From positions 1,340,067-1,404,066 of the forward strand of contig NZ_LMFP01000028.1 in NCBI RefSeq assembly GCF_001426885.1: a DNA stretch of 64,000 nucleotides, given 5' to 3'. The notes below the pieces were generated by a model. It was not told the DNA's origin. It saw nothing but the letters and a program-made list of their open reading frames with translations, and ran no database searches. Numbering within the stretch: the stretch's first letter is position 1; every line of letters begins with the position of its first letter. Source of the DNA: Pelomonas sp. Root1444 (GTDB taxonomy: Bacteria; Pseudomonadota; Gammaproteobacteria; Burkholderiales; Burkholderiaceae_C). Below are positions 1 through 7,694 of the stretch, in pieces. The position numbers were made by a program, and so were the translations under genes.

Positions 1-456
1 ATGAGCGGCACGCAGATGCAGCACGTCGTCTACAAGGAGACCTCGCTGCTCTACAGCGGTGTGGCCAGCGGCGAGCTGAAGTTCGCACTCGGCACCATGG
101 CCACGGCAGGTGCGCTGCAGCGCGCGGGCAAGCTGAAGTTCATCGCCATCACGGCGCCCACGCGCCAGCCGGCGTTTCCGGACGTGCCGACGGTGTTCGA
201 GTCGCGCGGCCCGGAGGGCTACGAGATCAGCGGCTGGACGAGCATCGCCGCGCCGCGCGGCCTGCCCAAGGCGGTGACCGACAAGCTGCACCAGGACATC
301 CAGGCCGCGCTGGCCGAGCCCGACATCCGCGAGCGCTACGTCACGCTGGGCTACGACCCGTTCCCCACCACGCGCGAGCAGTTCACCGCCTTCATCGCGG
401 CCGAGTCGGCCAAGTACGCCGAGGTCGTGCGGCGCGCCAAGGTGTCGCTGGACTGA
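1..456 (+). CDS. Bug-family (TctC) periplasmic solute-binding protein, 3' part only
   Basis: This is the C-terminal 151 residues of a tripartite tricarboxylate transporter receptor of the Bug/TctC family. The 5' end lies outside the window, so the first visible ATG need not be the start. Family hallmarks seen are the GELKFALGT segment, the stretch 'KLKFIAITAPTRQPAFPDVP' followed by the 'GYEISGWTSIAAPRG' lobe, and a helical tail ending in VRRAKVSLD. Such proteins capture small carboxylates or other metabolites in the periplasm, and Burkholderiales carry many orphan copies. The substrate cannot be read from the sequence. Its last about 100 bases overlap the tail of the convergent dusC. Confidence 0.85.
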   Translation: MSGTQMQHVVYKETSLLYSGVASGELKFALGTMATAGALQRAGKLKFIAITAPTRQPAFPDVPTVFESRGPEGYEISGWTSIAAPRGLPKAVTDKLHQDIQAALAEPDIRERYVTLGYDPFPTTREQFTAFIAAESAKYAEVVRRAKVSLD

Positions 457-1379
457 CCGAACAATCGCGCCGCCAGCTCGTCGGCCGCATTGACGGTGCG
501 CAGCTCGGCATAGGCCGCCTCGGCCTCGGGATAGGCGCGCTTCAGGTAGTGCAGCCACTGCTTGAGCCGCCCGCCCTGGTGCCTGGCAGCGACATGGCCG
601 CGGACCTGGTCGAAGAAGACCTGCATCAACGGCAGCAGCTCGCCCCACGGCAGGGGCGTGCTGCGCTGGCCCGCAACGCGCAAGGCCAGGCCCGGGTCGG
701 CCACCATGCCGCGGCCCAGCATCAGGTGCTCGCAGCCGCTGCGCTCGCGCGCCAGTTGGGCGTGCTCCACCGTCCAGATCTCGCCGTTGGCGATGAGGGT
801 GATGGGCACGGCCTCGCGCACGGCGGCGATGCGCTCCCAGTAGGCCGGCGGCTTGTAGCCATCGGCCTTGGTGCGGGCATGCACGACGATCTCGTGAGCG
901 CCGGCCGCGTGGATGGCACGCGCCACGTCCAGCGTGCGGCTGTCATCCATGTAGCCCAGGCGCATCTTGGCCGACACCATCACCTCGGGCGGCACCGCGC
1001 GGCGCACGGCGGACACGATCTCGTGGATCAGCTCCGGCTCGTCCAGCAGCACCGCGCCGCCGCGGTGGCGGTTCACGCACTTGGCCGGGCAGCCGAAGTT
1101 GAGGTCGATCCCCTCAGGCTTGAGCTCCGCCAGCCGCCCGGCGTTCTCGGCCAGGCAGTTCACGTCGGAGCCCAGCAGCTGCGGATGCACCGGCACACCC
1201 GCCGCCGTGCGGCCGCCGTTCCTCAGCTCCGGCACGATGCGCGTGAACACGCGCTTGGGCAGCAACTGGTCGGTCACGCGGATGAACTCGGACACGCAGC
1301 GGTCGACGCCGCCCACGCGCGTGAGCACGTCGCGCAGGATGTGGTCGAGCAGGCCCTCCATGGGCGCCAACAGGATCAC
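351..1379 (-). CDS. dusC: tRNA-dihydrouridine(16) synthase
   Basis: FMN-dependent reductase that converts uridine to dihydrouridine in tRNA; the closest subfamily is DusC (position 16). The protein opens with the FMN-barrel signature ILLAPMEG and has DLNFGCPAKCVNRHRGG with the catalytic cysteine, then HARTKADGY and ANGEIW, all typical of Dus enzymes. I chose the GTG start because it overlaps the upstream metallopeptidase stop as GTGA, giving 342 residues and putting APMEG at the N-terminus as in the family. A longer frame exists but adds unrelated sequence. The C-terminal tail runs unusually far, about 100 bases into the convergent receptor gene, so the last about 30 residues may be a poorly conserved extension. 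Confidence 0.9.
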   Translation of the reverse strand: MILLAPMEGLLDHILRDVLTRVGGVDRCVSEFIRVTDQLLPKRVFTRIVPELRNGGRTAAGVPVHPQLLGSDVNCLAENAGRLAELKPEGIDLNFGCPAKCVNRHRGGAVLLDEPELIHEIVSAVRRAVPPEVMVSAKMRLGYMDDSRTLDVARAIHAAGAHEIVVHARTKADGYKPPAYWERIAAVREAVPITLIANGEIWTVEHAQLARERSGCEHLMLGRGMVADPGLALRVAGQRSTPLPWGELLPLMQVFFDQVRGHVAARHQGGRLKQWLHYLKRAYPEAEAAYAELRTVNAADELAARLFGQSSDTLARRTTSAYLADSAAMKAVNCSRVVGNGS

Positions 1380-1897
1380 TGCGGGTGCTCCATGGCCATG
1401 AGATAGAGCCGCAGGTCGAACTCGAGCTGGAAATAGTCCGGCTCCATGTGCTGGCACAGCTGGTAGAAGGCCTTGTTGTGCTCCAGCTCGCGGAGGTGCG
1501 CCAGCTCGTGCACGACGATCATGTGCAGCAGCGCGGCCGGCGCCTCCTTGAACAGCGTGGCCACGCGGATCTCGCGGCGGGTCTTGAGCTTGGCACCCTG
1601 GACCTGGGTGCGGCGGGTGTGGGTGCCCAGCGCCTGCTGCAGCACGCGCAGCTTGGCGTCGTAGCCGACGAAGTTCAGCGGCGGCGCGTTGCGCAGGTGG
1701 CGGGCCTTGAGCGCCTGCACGTAGTCGAACAGCGCCGTGTCGCTGCGCACCTCGTGCAGCTCGGCGTAGCGCCGTGCCAGGTGGTCGGCCAGGCGGCCTT
1801 CACGGTACATGGCGTCGGCCTGGGCGATCAGTTCGGGCGGATAACCGGCCAGATAGCGGGCGGCCAGCGAGGGGCTGGCAAGATGGGGCGATGTCAT
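1376..1897 (-). CDS. YgjP-like zinc metallopeptidase (M48/DUF45-type)
   Basis: Predicted soluble zinc protein of the YgjP/SprT-like group. The signature VVHELAHLRELEHNKAFYQL gives the HExxH zinc site plus a downstream histidine, followed by HMEPDY. At about 173 residues it is slightly short compared with longer YgjP proteins, but it is complete through the terminal HMEPDY helix. The ATG start is preferred to a TTG two codons upstream. The stop overlaps the dusC start (GTGA), so the two are probably translationally coupled. Its start codon overlaps the divergent ferredoxin start within the heptamer ATGTCAT. Substrate unknown. Confidence 0.8.
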   Translation of the reverse strand: MTSPHLASPSLAARYLAGYPPELIAQADAMYREGRLADHLARRYAELHEVRSDTALFDYVQALKARHLRNAPPLNFVGYDAKLRVLQQALGTHTRRTQVQGAKLKTRREIRVATLFKEAPAALLHMIVVHELAHLRELEHNKAFYQLCQHMEPDYFQLEFDLRLYLMAMEHPQ

Positions 1898-2169
1898 CGG
1901 CAAGATTCAAGGTGCGGCTGGAGCCGCAAGGTGCCATTTTCGACTGTGCCGCCGACCAGCCCCTGCTGCTCGCCGGCCTGGCGGCCGGGCTCGCCCTGCC
2001 CTGGTCGTGCCGCAACGGCACCTGCCGCACCTGCCTTTCACATCTGATCGAGGGGCGCATCGAGCACAGCATCCCTTGGCCGGGGCTCTCGGCCGAGGAG
2101 AAGGCCGAGGGCTGCATCCTGCCCTGCGTTGCCTGCCCGCGCAGCGATGTGACGCTGCAACGGGCCTGA
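1891..2169 (+). CDS. 2Fe-2S ferredoxin (plant/XylT type)
   Basis: A 92-residue ferredoxin of the [2Fe-2S] beta-grasp family. The cluster-binding cysteines are visible as SCRNGTCRTC (C-x4-C-x2-C) and the distal LPCVAC. The N-terminal strand pair FKVRLEPQGAIFDC and the LLLAGLAAGLALPWSC helix match the family. It probably acts as a small cytosolic electron carrier, but no redox partner lies next to it. The ATG start shares the heptamer ATGTCAT with the divergent metallopeptidase start and has no good ribosome-binding site. The next gene is convergent, four bases away. Confidence 0.85.
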   Translation: MSSARFKVRLEPQGAIFDCAADQPLLLAGLAAGLALPWSCRNGTCRTCLSHLIEGRIEHSIPWPGLSAEEKAEGCILPCVACPRSDVTLQRA

Positions 2170-2173
2170 GCCA

Positions 2174-3841
2174 TCACTTCCTCGTCATCACGAGCTTGTT
2201 GCCGCCCTGGTTCAGCGTCACCGAGGCGGCCTTGCCCTCCTCGGGGCTGAAGTCCAGCTGCGCCGCGACCTGCGGCACATGGATTTGGCGAGCGGAGGCG
2301 GCCATCAGTTCAAACGCCGGCTGGCCTGGCGCCTGACCCTGCAGGCGGCCTTTGTCGTCGATGAAGACCTTGATGGAAAACTGCGGCGAGCTGTAGTCGC
2401 CCACCAAAGCCTGCATTTGCGCCGGGTCGAGCGTGATGAAGGCGGGCTCGGGCGGTAGCTCGCCGCTGCGCGTCCAACGCTCGCCCTCCTTCTCGCCGTT
2501 GTTGAACACCCGCATGCCGGCGACCTTGCCGTCGGCCGCACGTTCAAGCCGCAGCTCGTTGATGGAATCAGGGAAAGCGAAGTGGTCCTGCCCGAGCGGG
2601 ATCAGCGCCGCGGCGGCGCCGCCGGCACGCTGGCTTTGCAGAACGCCGTCCTTCAACCGCAGCGTGCGCGACCGCTTGTCCTCGCGGGTATAGACGCCCT
2701 CGGCGCCCGCGAGCTGCTCGACCGGCACCGCCACGGGCTTGTGCTCGGCGAAGGGCTCGCCGATGGCAAAGGCCGCAAGCTTGCGCGCCACCAGGCCCGT
2801 CGCGAAGCCGGGGGCGTCGCTGTTGCGCAGAATGACAATGGTGATCTGGCTCTTGGGCAGGTAGTTCAGCAGCGACCCAAAACCGTGGATGCCGCCGTTG
2901 TGAGCCAGCACGAGCTGGTCGCGCAGCACGTCAGTGCCGATGCCAAAGCCATAGTGATGCGCCTTGGCAGGACCTTCCGGTGTGGTCATGCGCTGGTAGC
3001 TCGCCTGGCTGATGAGCTTGCCGCCATGCAGCGCCTGGTTCCAGCGCCACAGGCCTTCGGTGTTCGCGATCAGCGCGCCGGCCGCATGCGGCTGGGTCAT
3101 GCTCAGCAGGCCGGCAGGCGCCACCTCGCGCTGGCCGTTGAGCGTGTAGCCCTGGGCCATGCCCTGGAACAGCTTGTCGCTGGCCTGGTAGTGGACGCTC
3201 GTGATCCGCGCGGGTTTGAGCAGCAGCTCGTCGATGCTCTGGTGCCAGGGCTTGCCAGCGATGGCCTCCACGACGGCCCCCAGCAACACGTAGCCGGAGT
3301 TGTTGTAGGCCCATTTCTCGCCCGGCGCGAAGTCGACCGGCTGGTCCTTGAATTCATTGATCAGTTCCGCCGTGCTCAAGTCGCGCCGGATCTGGTTGCG
3401 CATGTAGCCCGGGATGCCGGTGTAGCTCTTCACGCCGGAGGTGTGGTTGAGCAGTTGCAGCAGCGTGATCTTGCTGCCGTTGGGATAGTCGGGCAGGTAC
3501 TTGGACAGCGGGTCGTCGAACCGCGCCTGGCCCGCGTCGATCTGCTTGAGCAGCGCCGCGGCCGCGAACTGCTTGGTGACCGAGCCGATGCGCATCAGCT
3601 GGTCGGGCTGCATGGGCACGCCCAGTTCGATGCTGGCCATGCCGCGTGCGCCCTTGTAGAGCAGCTGCTCGCCGCGGGCGACGAGCACGGTGACACCGGG
3701 GCCGTCGCGGGCGATCTTCTGCTCGTCGAGCAGCTGGTCCGCGTAGGCGGCCATGGCGGCGGGCGTGGCAGGCTGCCCGGCCTGGGCCGAACCCATCAGC
3801 AAGGCCAGCAGGACGGCGACGGGAATCTGTGGATGGCGCAT
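2174..3841 (-). CDS. Secreted serine hydrolase, class C beta-lactamase/PBP-like
   Basis: A 555-residue member of the beta-lactamase class C / penicillin-binding-protein-like family. From the chosen ATG there is a signal peptide (residues 1-about 21, ending SAQA). Active-site motifs are S87-V-T-K90 (SxxK), Y179-N-N (YxN box) and H314-N-G-G (the KTG-equivalent position). About 200 C-terminal residues follow as a beta-rich lipocalin-like extension, common in esterases and peptidases of this group. It is probably an exported esterase or D-aminopeptidase rather than a true beta-lactamase, because the third motif is HNG and not KTG. The frame is open well upstream, but only this ATG gives a proper signal peptide. 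Confidence 0.85.
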   Translation of the reverse strand: MRHPQIPVAVLLALLMGSAQAGQPATPAAMAAYADQLLDEQKIARDGPGVTVLVARGEQLLYKGARGMASIELGVPMQPDQLMRIGSVTKQFAAAALLKQIDAGQARFDDPLSKYLPDYPNGSKITLLQLLNHTSGVKSYTGIPGYMRNQIRRDLSTAELINEFKDQPVDFAPGEKWAYNNSGYVLLGAVVEAIAGKPWHQSIDELLLKPARITSVHYQASDKLFQGMAQGYTLNGQREVAPAGLLSMTQPHAAGALIANTEGLWRWNQALHGGKLISQASYQRMTTPEGPAKAHHYGFGIGTDVLRDQLVLAHNGGIHGFGSLLNYLPKSQITIVILRNSDAPGFATGLVARKLAAFAIGEPFAEHKPVAVPVEQLAGAEGVYTREDKRSRTLRLKDGVLQSQRAGGAAAALIPLGQDHFAFPDSINELRLERAADGKVAGMRVFNNGEKEGERWTRSGELPPEPAFITLDPAQMQALVGDYSSPQFSIKVFIDDKGRLQGQAPGQPAFELMAASARQIHVPQVAAQLDFSPEEGKAASVTLNQGGNKLVMTRK

Positions 3842-4074
3842 GGTGCGAGCCTGAAGAAGTGACGGCGCGCAGCTTCGCGGCCGGCCCCGGCCGCACCAAT
3901 CGGCTTGCGACAGACTGCACGAACGAAGGCATGGGCGGCATACCGCCATCCACAGCGCCTGTGGACAAGGCCGTGAACAGCCTGCGGGCGAAAGCGACAA
4001 GTGCTTGGCGCAACAAGGCTTTTCTTGCGTTGCCTCAGTTTGAGGCAGGCCCGCTCGACGGGACAATCGCGGCC
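3842..4074. promoter_or_regulatory. Divergent intergenic region with two inverted repeats
   Basis: This is the shared upstream region of the serine hydrolase and the acyltransferase. It holds two clear inverted repeats: TCCACAG-cgc-CTGTGGA at 3949-3965, whose right half continues as the minus-strand DnaA-box-like TTGTCCACA (3960-3968), and TGCCTCA-gtt-TGAGGCA at 4031-4047, 28 bases before the acyltransferase start. Either could be an operator or an RNA hairpin. No convincing -35/-10 pair was seen. Confidence 0.35.
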
Positions 4075-4665
4075 ATGCACCGCACCATCTTCACGACACC
4101 CGGCCTCAGCACCGTGCTGCGCGGCGTGTCACTGGCCTGGCTCAAGCTCGCCGGCTGGACCGTCCAGGGCGAACTGCCACCCGAGGCACGCAAAAGCGTC
4201 TTCATCGCCGCGCCGCACACCAGCAACTGGGACCTGCCCTACACGCTGTTCGCGTCGTTTGCCTTGCGACTCACGCCCTACTGGATCGGCAAGGCATCGA
4301 TCTTCAAGTTCCCGTTCGGCGGCCTGATGCGCTGGCTGGGCGGCATCCCGGTGGACCGCAGCAAGTCCAACAACCTGGTGGCGGCTTCGGCCGAGGCGCT
4401 GGTGAATGCCGACGGCCCGGTGCAGCTCATCGTGCCGCCCGAGGGCACGCGCAGCAAGACCATCTACTGGAAGACGGGCTTCTACTGGATCGCCGTCACG
4501 GCCAAGCTGCCCATCGTCATGGCGCACATGGACTATCCGCGCAAGCTCGTCGGCCTGGGCCCGCTGTTCAGGCCGACCGGCGACGTGGACGCCGACATGG
4601 CCGCGATCAAGCGCTACTACGCCCAGTTCAAGGGCAAGAACTCCGACCAGTTCACCCACGAATGA
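4075..4665 (+). CDS. 1-acyl-sn-glycerol-3-phosphate acyltransferase family protein
   Basis: A 196-residue PlsC-like lysophospholipid acyltransferase. The catalytic motif is H48-T-S-N-W-D53 (Hx4D), the substrate-binding GGIPVDRS lies at about 89-96, and PPEGTRS at 121-127 is the third conserved block. It is shorter than PlsC and resembles the small single-domain acyltransferases with the HTSNWD variant, which act on glycerophospholipids or related lipids at the inner face of the membrane. The ATG chosen sits immediately before the conserved region. The upstream open frame has no recognisable domain. The stop overlaps the next start as ATGA. Confidence 0.85.
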   Translation: MHRTIFTTPGLSTVLRGVSLAWLKLAGWTVQGELPPEARKSVFIAAPHTSNWDLPYTLFASFALRLTPYWIGKASIFKFPFGGLMRWLGGIPVDRSKSNNLVAASAEALVNADGPVQLIVPPEGTRSKTIYWKTGFYWIAVTAKLPIVMAHMDYPRKLVGLGPLFRPTGDVDADMAAIKRYYAQFKGKNSDQFTHE

Positions 4666-4904
4666 ACGGCGCCAAGGATCCCCTGCACGGCCTCACGCTC
4701 GAGGCCATCGTGACCGAGCTGGTCGCCTATTTCGGCTGGGCCGAGCTCGGCCAGCGCATCGACATCAAGTGCTTTCGCATCGACCCCAGCGTGGCGTCGA
4801 GCCTGAAGTTCCTGCGCAAGACGCCGTGGGCTCGCGCCAAGGTGGAGAGCCTGTACCTGTTCATGCGGCGCGAGCAAGCCCGCGCCGGCAGGCCATCGGC
4901 TTAG
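4662..4904 (+). CDS. VF530 family (DUF2132) DNA-binding protein
   Basis: An 80-residue protein that matches the VF530/DUF2132 family: the N-terminal [16 protein letters not shown], then [14 protein letters not shown] and a C-terminal [20 protein letters not shown]. Members fold like a compact helical DNA-binding module; their cellular role is unknown. It is translationally coupled to the acyltransferase through ATGA. Its stop codon shares the sequence TTAG with the stop of the convergent minE, so the two genes overlap by four bases with no room for a terminator. Confidence 0.85.
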   Translation: MNGAKDPLHGLTLEAIVTELVAYFGWAELGQRIDIKCFRIDPSVASSLKFLRKTPWARAKVESLYLFMRREQARAGRPSA

Positions 4905-5164
4905 CGGCCGCCGGGCTCCGGGAGTTCGATCTTCACTTCCAGCACCTCCAGGTCGCCCTGGCGCTCCATGTGCACCTTGATGTCGTCGGGGTTGATGGAC
5001 ACGTACTTGCTGATGACGGCCACCAGCTCGCGCTGCAGTTGCGGCAGGTAGTCGGGGCTGCTGCTGCGGCCATTGCGCTCGTGCGCGAGGATGAGCTGCA
5101 GCCGCTCCTTGGCGACGCTGGCCGAGCTCTTCTTTTCGCCGAGGAAGAAGTTCAGGAATCCCAT
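4901..5164 (-). CDS. minE: Cell division topological specificity factor MinE
   Basis: An 87-residue MinE. The N-terminal [23 protein letters not shown] is the membrane-targeting and MinD-activating helix, with the characteristic [13 protein letters not shown] contact segment, followed by the beta-rich dimerisation half ([19 protein letters not shown]). It stimulates MinD ATPase and drives pole-to-pole oscillation, so that MinC blocks FtsZ rings except at mid-cell. It is the last gene of minC-minD-minE, 13 bases after minD. Confidence 0.97.
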   Translation of the reverse strand: MGFLNFFLGEKKSSASVAKERLQLILAHERNGRSSSPDYLPQLQRELVAVISKYVSINPDDIKVHMERQGDLEVLEVKIELPEPGGR

Positions 5165-5177
5165 TGCAAGGCCCCCT

Positions 5178-5993
5178 TCACTTGCCGCCGAAGACGCGCT
5201 TGAACCAGCTCGGCTTCACGGCTTCGGTGAAGCGCATGGGCTTGTCCTCGCCGAGGAAGCGGGCGACGACGTCCTTGTAGGCCTCGGCCACGTCGGTGCC
5301 CTGCAGATGGATGGCCGGCGTGCCCTGGTTGGAGGCCTGCAGCACGCTCTCGCTCTCGGGGATGACGCCGATCAGCGGCGTGCGCAGGATCTCGTGGATG
5401 TCGTCCAGGCTCAGCATCTGGCCGCCCTCGACGCGATTCGGGTTGTAGCGCGTGATGAGCAGATGCTCCTTGACCGGCTCGCCGCCCTCGATGGCACGCT
5501 TGGTCTTGCTGGACAGCATGCCGAGGATGCGATCGCTGTCGCGCACCGAGGAGACCTCGGGGTTGGTGACGACCAGCGCTTCGTCGGCGTAGTGCATGGC
5601 CATCAGCGCGCCGGTCTCGATGCCGGCCGGCGAGTCGCAGACGATGTAGTCGAACTCCATCGCCTTGAGCTCTTCCAGCACGCGCTCCACGCCCTCTTGC
5701 TTCAGCGCATCCTTGTCGCGCGTTTGAGACGCGGCCAGGATGTAGAGCTTGTCGAGCTGCTTGTCCTTGATGAGGGCCTGCGTGAGCTTGATCTCTTCGT
5801 TGACGACGTTGATCAGGTCGTACACCACGCGGCGCTCGACGCCCATGATGAGGTCGAGGTTGCGCAGGCCGACGTCGAAGTCGATGACGCAGGTCTTGAA
5901 GCCGCGCATCGCGAGGCCGGTGGCGAAGCTCGCGCTGGTGGTGGTCTTGCCGACCCCGCCCTTGCCCGAGGTGACAACGACGATCTTGGTCAT
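5178..5993 (-). CDS. minD: Septum site-determining ATPase MinD
   Basis: A 271-residue ParA/MinD ATPase. The deviant Walker A is G10-K-G-G-V-G-K-T17, with the second lysine typical of MinD. Switch regions [10 protein letters not shown] and CDSPAGIE are intact, and the amphipathic membrane helix is at the C-terminus ([12 protein letters not shown]). Chosen start: an ATG preceded by the strong Shine-Dalgarno AAGGAAAG. An ATG nine codons upstream overlaps the minC stop but lacks a better ribosome-binding site. It recruits MinC to the membrane and is displaced by MinE. Confidence 0.97.
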   Translation of the reverse strand: MTKIVVVTSGKGGVGKTTTSASFATGLAMRGFKTCVIDFDVGLRNLDLIMGVERRVVYDLINVVNEEIKLTQALIKDKQLDKLYILAASQTRDKDALKQEGVERVLEELKAMEFDYIVCDSPAGIETGALMAMHYADEALVVTNPEVSSVRDSDRILGMLSSKTKRAIEGGEPVKEHLLITRYNPNRVEGGQMLSLDDIHEILRTPLIGVIPESESVLQASNQGTPAIHLQGTDVAEAYKDVVARFLGEDKPMRFTEAVKPSWFKRVFGGK

Positions 5994-6016
5994 TCGCTCT
6001 TTCCTTGCTTCTTGAT

Positions 6017-6853
6017 TCATGCCTGCAGCGGCTGCAGCAGCAGCTTCTCGCCGTGTAGATAGACCTGGGCCGGCTTGCCTGCCACATCGGCGGGCAGCGG
6101 GTTCTCGGCGGTGCGGTAGATGCCGGCGATCGCCAGCAGCTCGGCTTCGAGGCTTTGCGTGTAGATGCGCGCCGCGGTGTCGCCGCGCGCACCGGCGATC
6201 GCCTTGCCGCGCAGCGGCGCGTAGATGTGGATGCTGCCGTCCGCAATGACCTCGGCGCCGTGGCTGACCACCGCCAGGACCACCAGGTCGCCGCCCTTGG
6301 CATAGACCTGCTGGCCCGAGCGCAGCGGCTTGTCGACGATCAGCGTGGGCACCGGCGCGGCCGGTTTTTCGATGATCTTCTCGACGGTGATCTCGCGCAC
6401 CACTTCGCGCACGGTCTCGTTAGGCACCACAGGCACGGCTCGCTCGGCGGCGGGCTCGTCGGCCGCATCGGCCAGGCCCAGTTCGTGCGCCAGTGCCAGT
6501 TCCTCCGCCGTCGCCCCGGCCACGGCCACCGGCTGCAGCTGGCTGGCGCGCAGCATCTGGACGATGGCACGCAGGTCAACGGGTGCGGGGCCGTCGAGCG
6601 CCAGCGGCGCCTGGCCTTCGGCCGGCGCGGCCGCGGCAGCCTGTGCACGCGGCACCAGCGACAGGTCGACGACGACGGGTTCATGCTCGAAACCGCCCTG
6701 GCCGGCACGGGCCGCCCAGTCGGCGGCGATCTCGGCCATGTCGGCGCTGTGCAGCACCAGGCCCAGCAGGCTGAAGCGGCGCGATTTCAGCTCGAACGTG
6801 CCGGCGCGTGCGGCGCCCCTGCGCCCACCGCTGTCCCTCGTCAAATCCGCCAT
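6017..6853 (-). CDS. minC: Septum site-determining protein MinC
   Basis: A 278-residue FtsZ-polymerisation inhibitor. The N-terminal domain ([19 protein letters not shown]) interacts with FtsZ. After an alanine/proline-rich linker (about 105-185) comes the C-terminal beta-helix that binds MinD ([20 protein letters not shown]...[21 protein letters not shown]). The ATG used begins MADLTRDSG; sequence upstream in frame does not look like protein. It heads the minCDE operon, whose promoter must lie in the long region up to the 60-residue gene. Confidence 0.95.
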   Translation of the reverse strand: MADLTRDSGGRRGAARAGTFELKSRRFSLLGLVLHSADMAEIAADWAARAGQGGFEHEPVVVDLSLVPRAQAAAAAPAEGQAPLALDGPAPVDLRAIVQMLRASQLQPVAVAGATAEELALAHELGLADAADEPAAERAVPVVPNETVREVVREITVEKIIEKPAAPVPTLIVDKPLRSGQQVYAKGGDLVVLAVVSHGAEVIADGSIHIYAPLRGKAIAGARGDTAARIYTQSLEAELLAIAGIYRTAENPLPADVAGKPAQVYLHGEKLLLQPLQA

Positions 6854-7448
6854 CTGCTGCCGCGCCGCCTCGTCAAAAGGGCGCGAGTTTAGCCGTCGCG
6901 TCCGAACCGCCTGGTTGGGGACAGCCCCCAAGCGTCGCGCTGCTACCGCCTCAAAAACGGGCAGTGCAGCGCCGGCGGCAGCCAATCAACCACTTAGCGT
7001 CGCTGTCGTCAGCCGGCCCACAGACTTGTCCACAGTTGGCGGGGACAAGCCGGGCTTCCCCGTCATCCAGACCTGCGACAACCGCTCGCCGCGGCTTGAC
7101 TTATCCCCATCTCTGGCAGGCGTCAAGTCTTTTGGACCCTGAGCCTCCACGTCGCCGCCTGGCGCGGCGACCTTCGCCTAAGTTGTTGATTCATATAGGC
7201 AGGCGGCCGTTGCTCAAAAAACGGGCAACCTAAGCAGAGCCGCATCGCACAAGGGCTTGGCGGCGATGGAGGGCGGTTCTCCACAAAGTTTTCCACAGAG
7301 TCGGTGGATAGCTTGAGGAAGTGTTACGAATCAGTGACTTAAGCGAGATCCTTGATGCGCCGTGGAGGTTTCGGCTCCAACTTGGGGGCGCTCACGGTGC
7401 CGGCGCAAGCTACATTGGGCTCGCCCCATCCCTTGAAGGAGAGTCCAT
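6854..7448. other. 595-base intergenic region with DnaA-box-like cluster
   Basis: No gene is supported in this gap between minC and the small basic protein. It is less GC-rich than its surroundings and carries several 9-mers close to the DnaA consensus TTATCCACA: TTGTCCACA (7026-7034), TTATCCCCA (7101-7109), TTCTCCACA (7277-7285), TTTTCCACA (7289-7297) and, on the other strand, CTATCCACC (7303-7311). It also has the inverted repeat CTTGTCC/GGACAAG (7025-7049) and two copies of a CTCAAAAACGGGCA-like word (about 6951 and 7213). It must contain the minC promoter. Confidence 0.5.
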
Positions 7449-7631
7449 TTGGCTACCCCCAACTACAGCTACGAGAAACGCCAGCGCGAGCTGGCCAAGA
7501 AGCGCAAGGCCGAAGAGAAGCGCCAGCGCAAGCTCAGCGGCAAACCCGATGACCCGGCGTCACCCGACGAGCCCGCGGGCGATGGCGACGCCGCCGCGGA
7601 ACCGGTCAACCCCACCGAGCCGCAAACCTAG
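7449..7631 (+). CDS. Small highly charged conserved protein
   Basis: A 60-residue protein read from a TTG start, supported by an AAGGAGA ribosome-binding site about six bases upstream. The first half is a lysine/arginine/glutamate-rich helix (YSYEKRQRELAKKRKAEEKRQRKL); the second half is acidic and proline/alanine-rich. It recalls small hypothetical proteins of Burkholderiales that begin MATPNY(S/G)YEKRQ, as far as I remember them; no function is known. Codon use fits the genome. It lies 63 bases upstream of metG in the same direction. Confidence 0.65.
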   Translation: MATPNYSYEKRQRELAKKRKAEEKRQRKLSGKPDDPASPDEPAGDGDAAAEPVNPTEPQT

Positions 7632-7694
7632 AATCCGCCTTTCGCCCGCGCTTTCGCCCGCCCCACCGTCCGCCAGCCCCGTTTCGCCGCGCCC

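Noticed and set aside
7025..7311. Chromosomal replication origin
   Set aside because: DnaA-box-like words are present, but dnaA, dnaN, rpmH and gyrB are absent nearby and no clear AT-rich unwinding element is seen. Kept only as a DnaA-related cluster.
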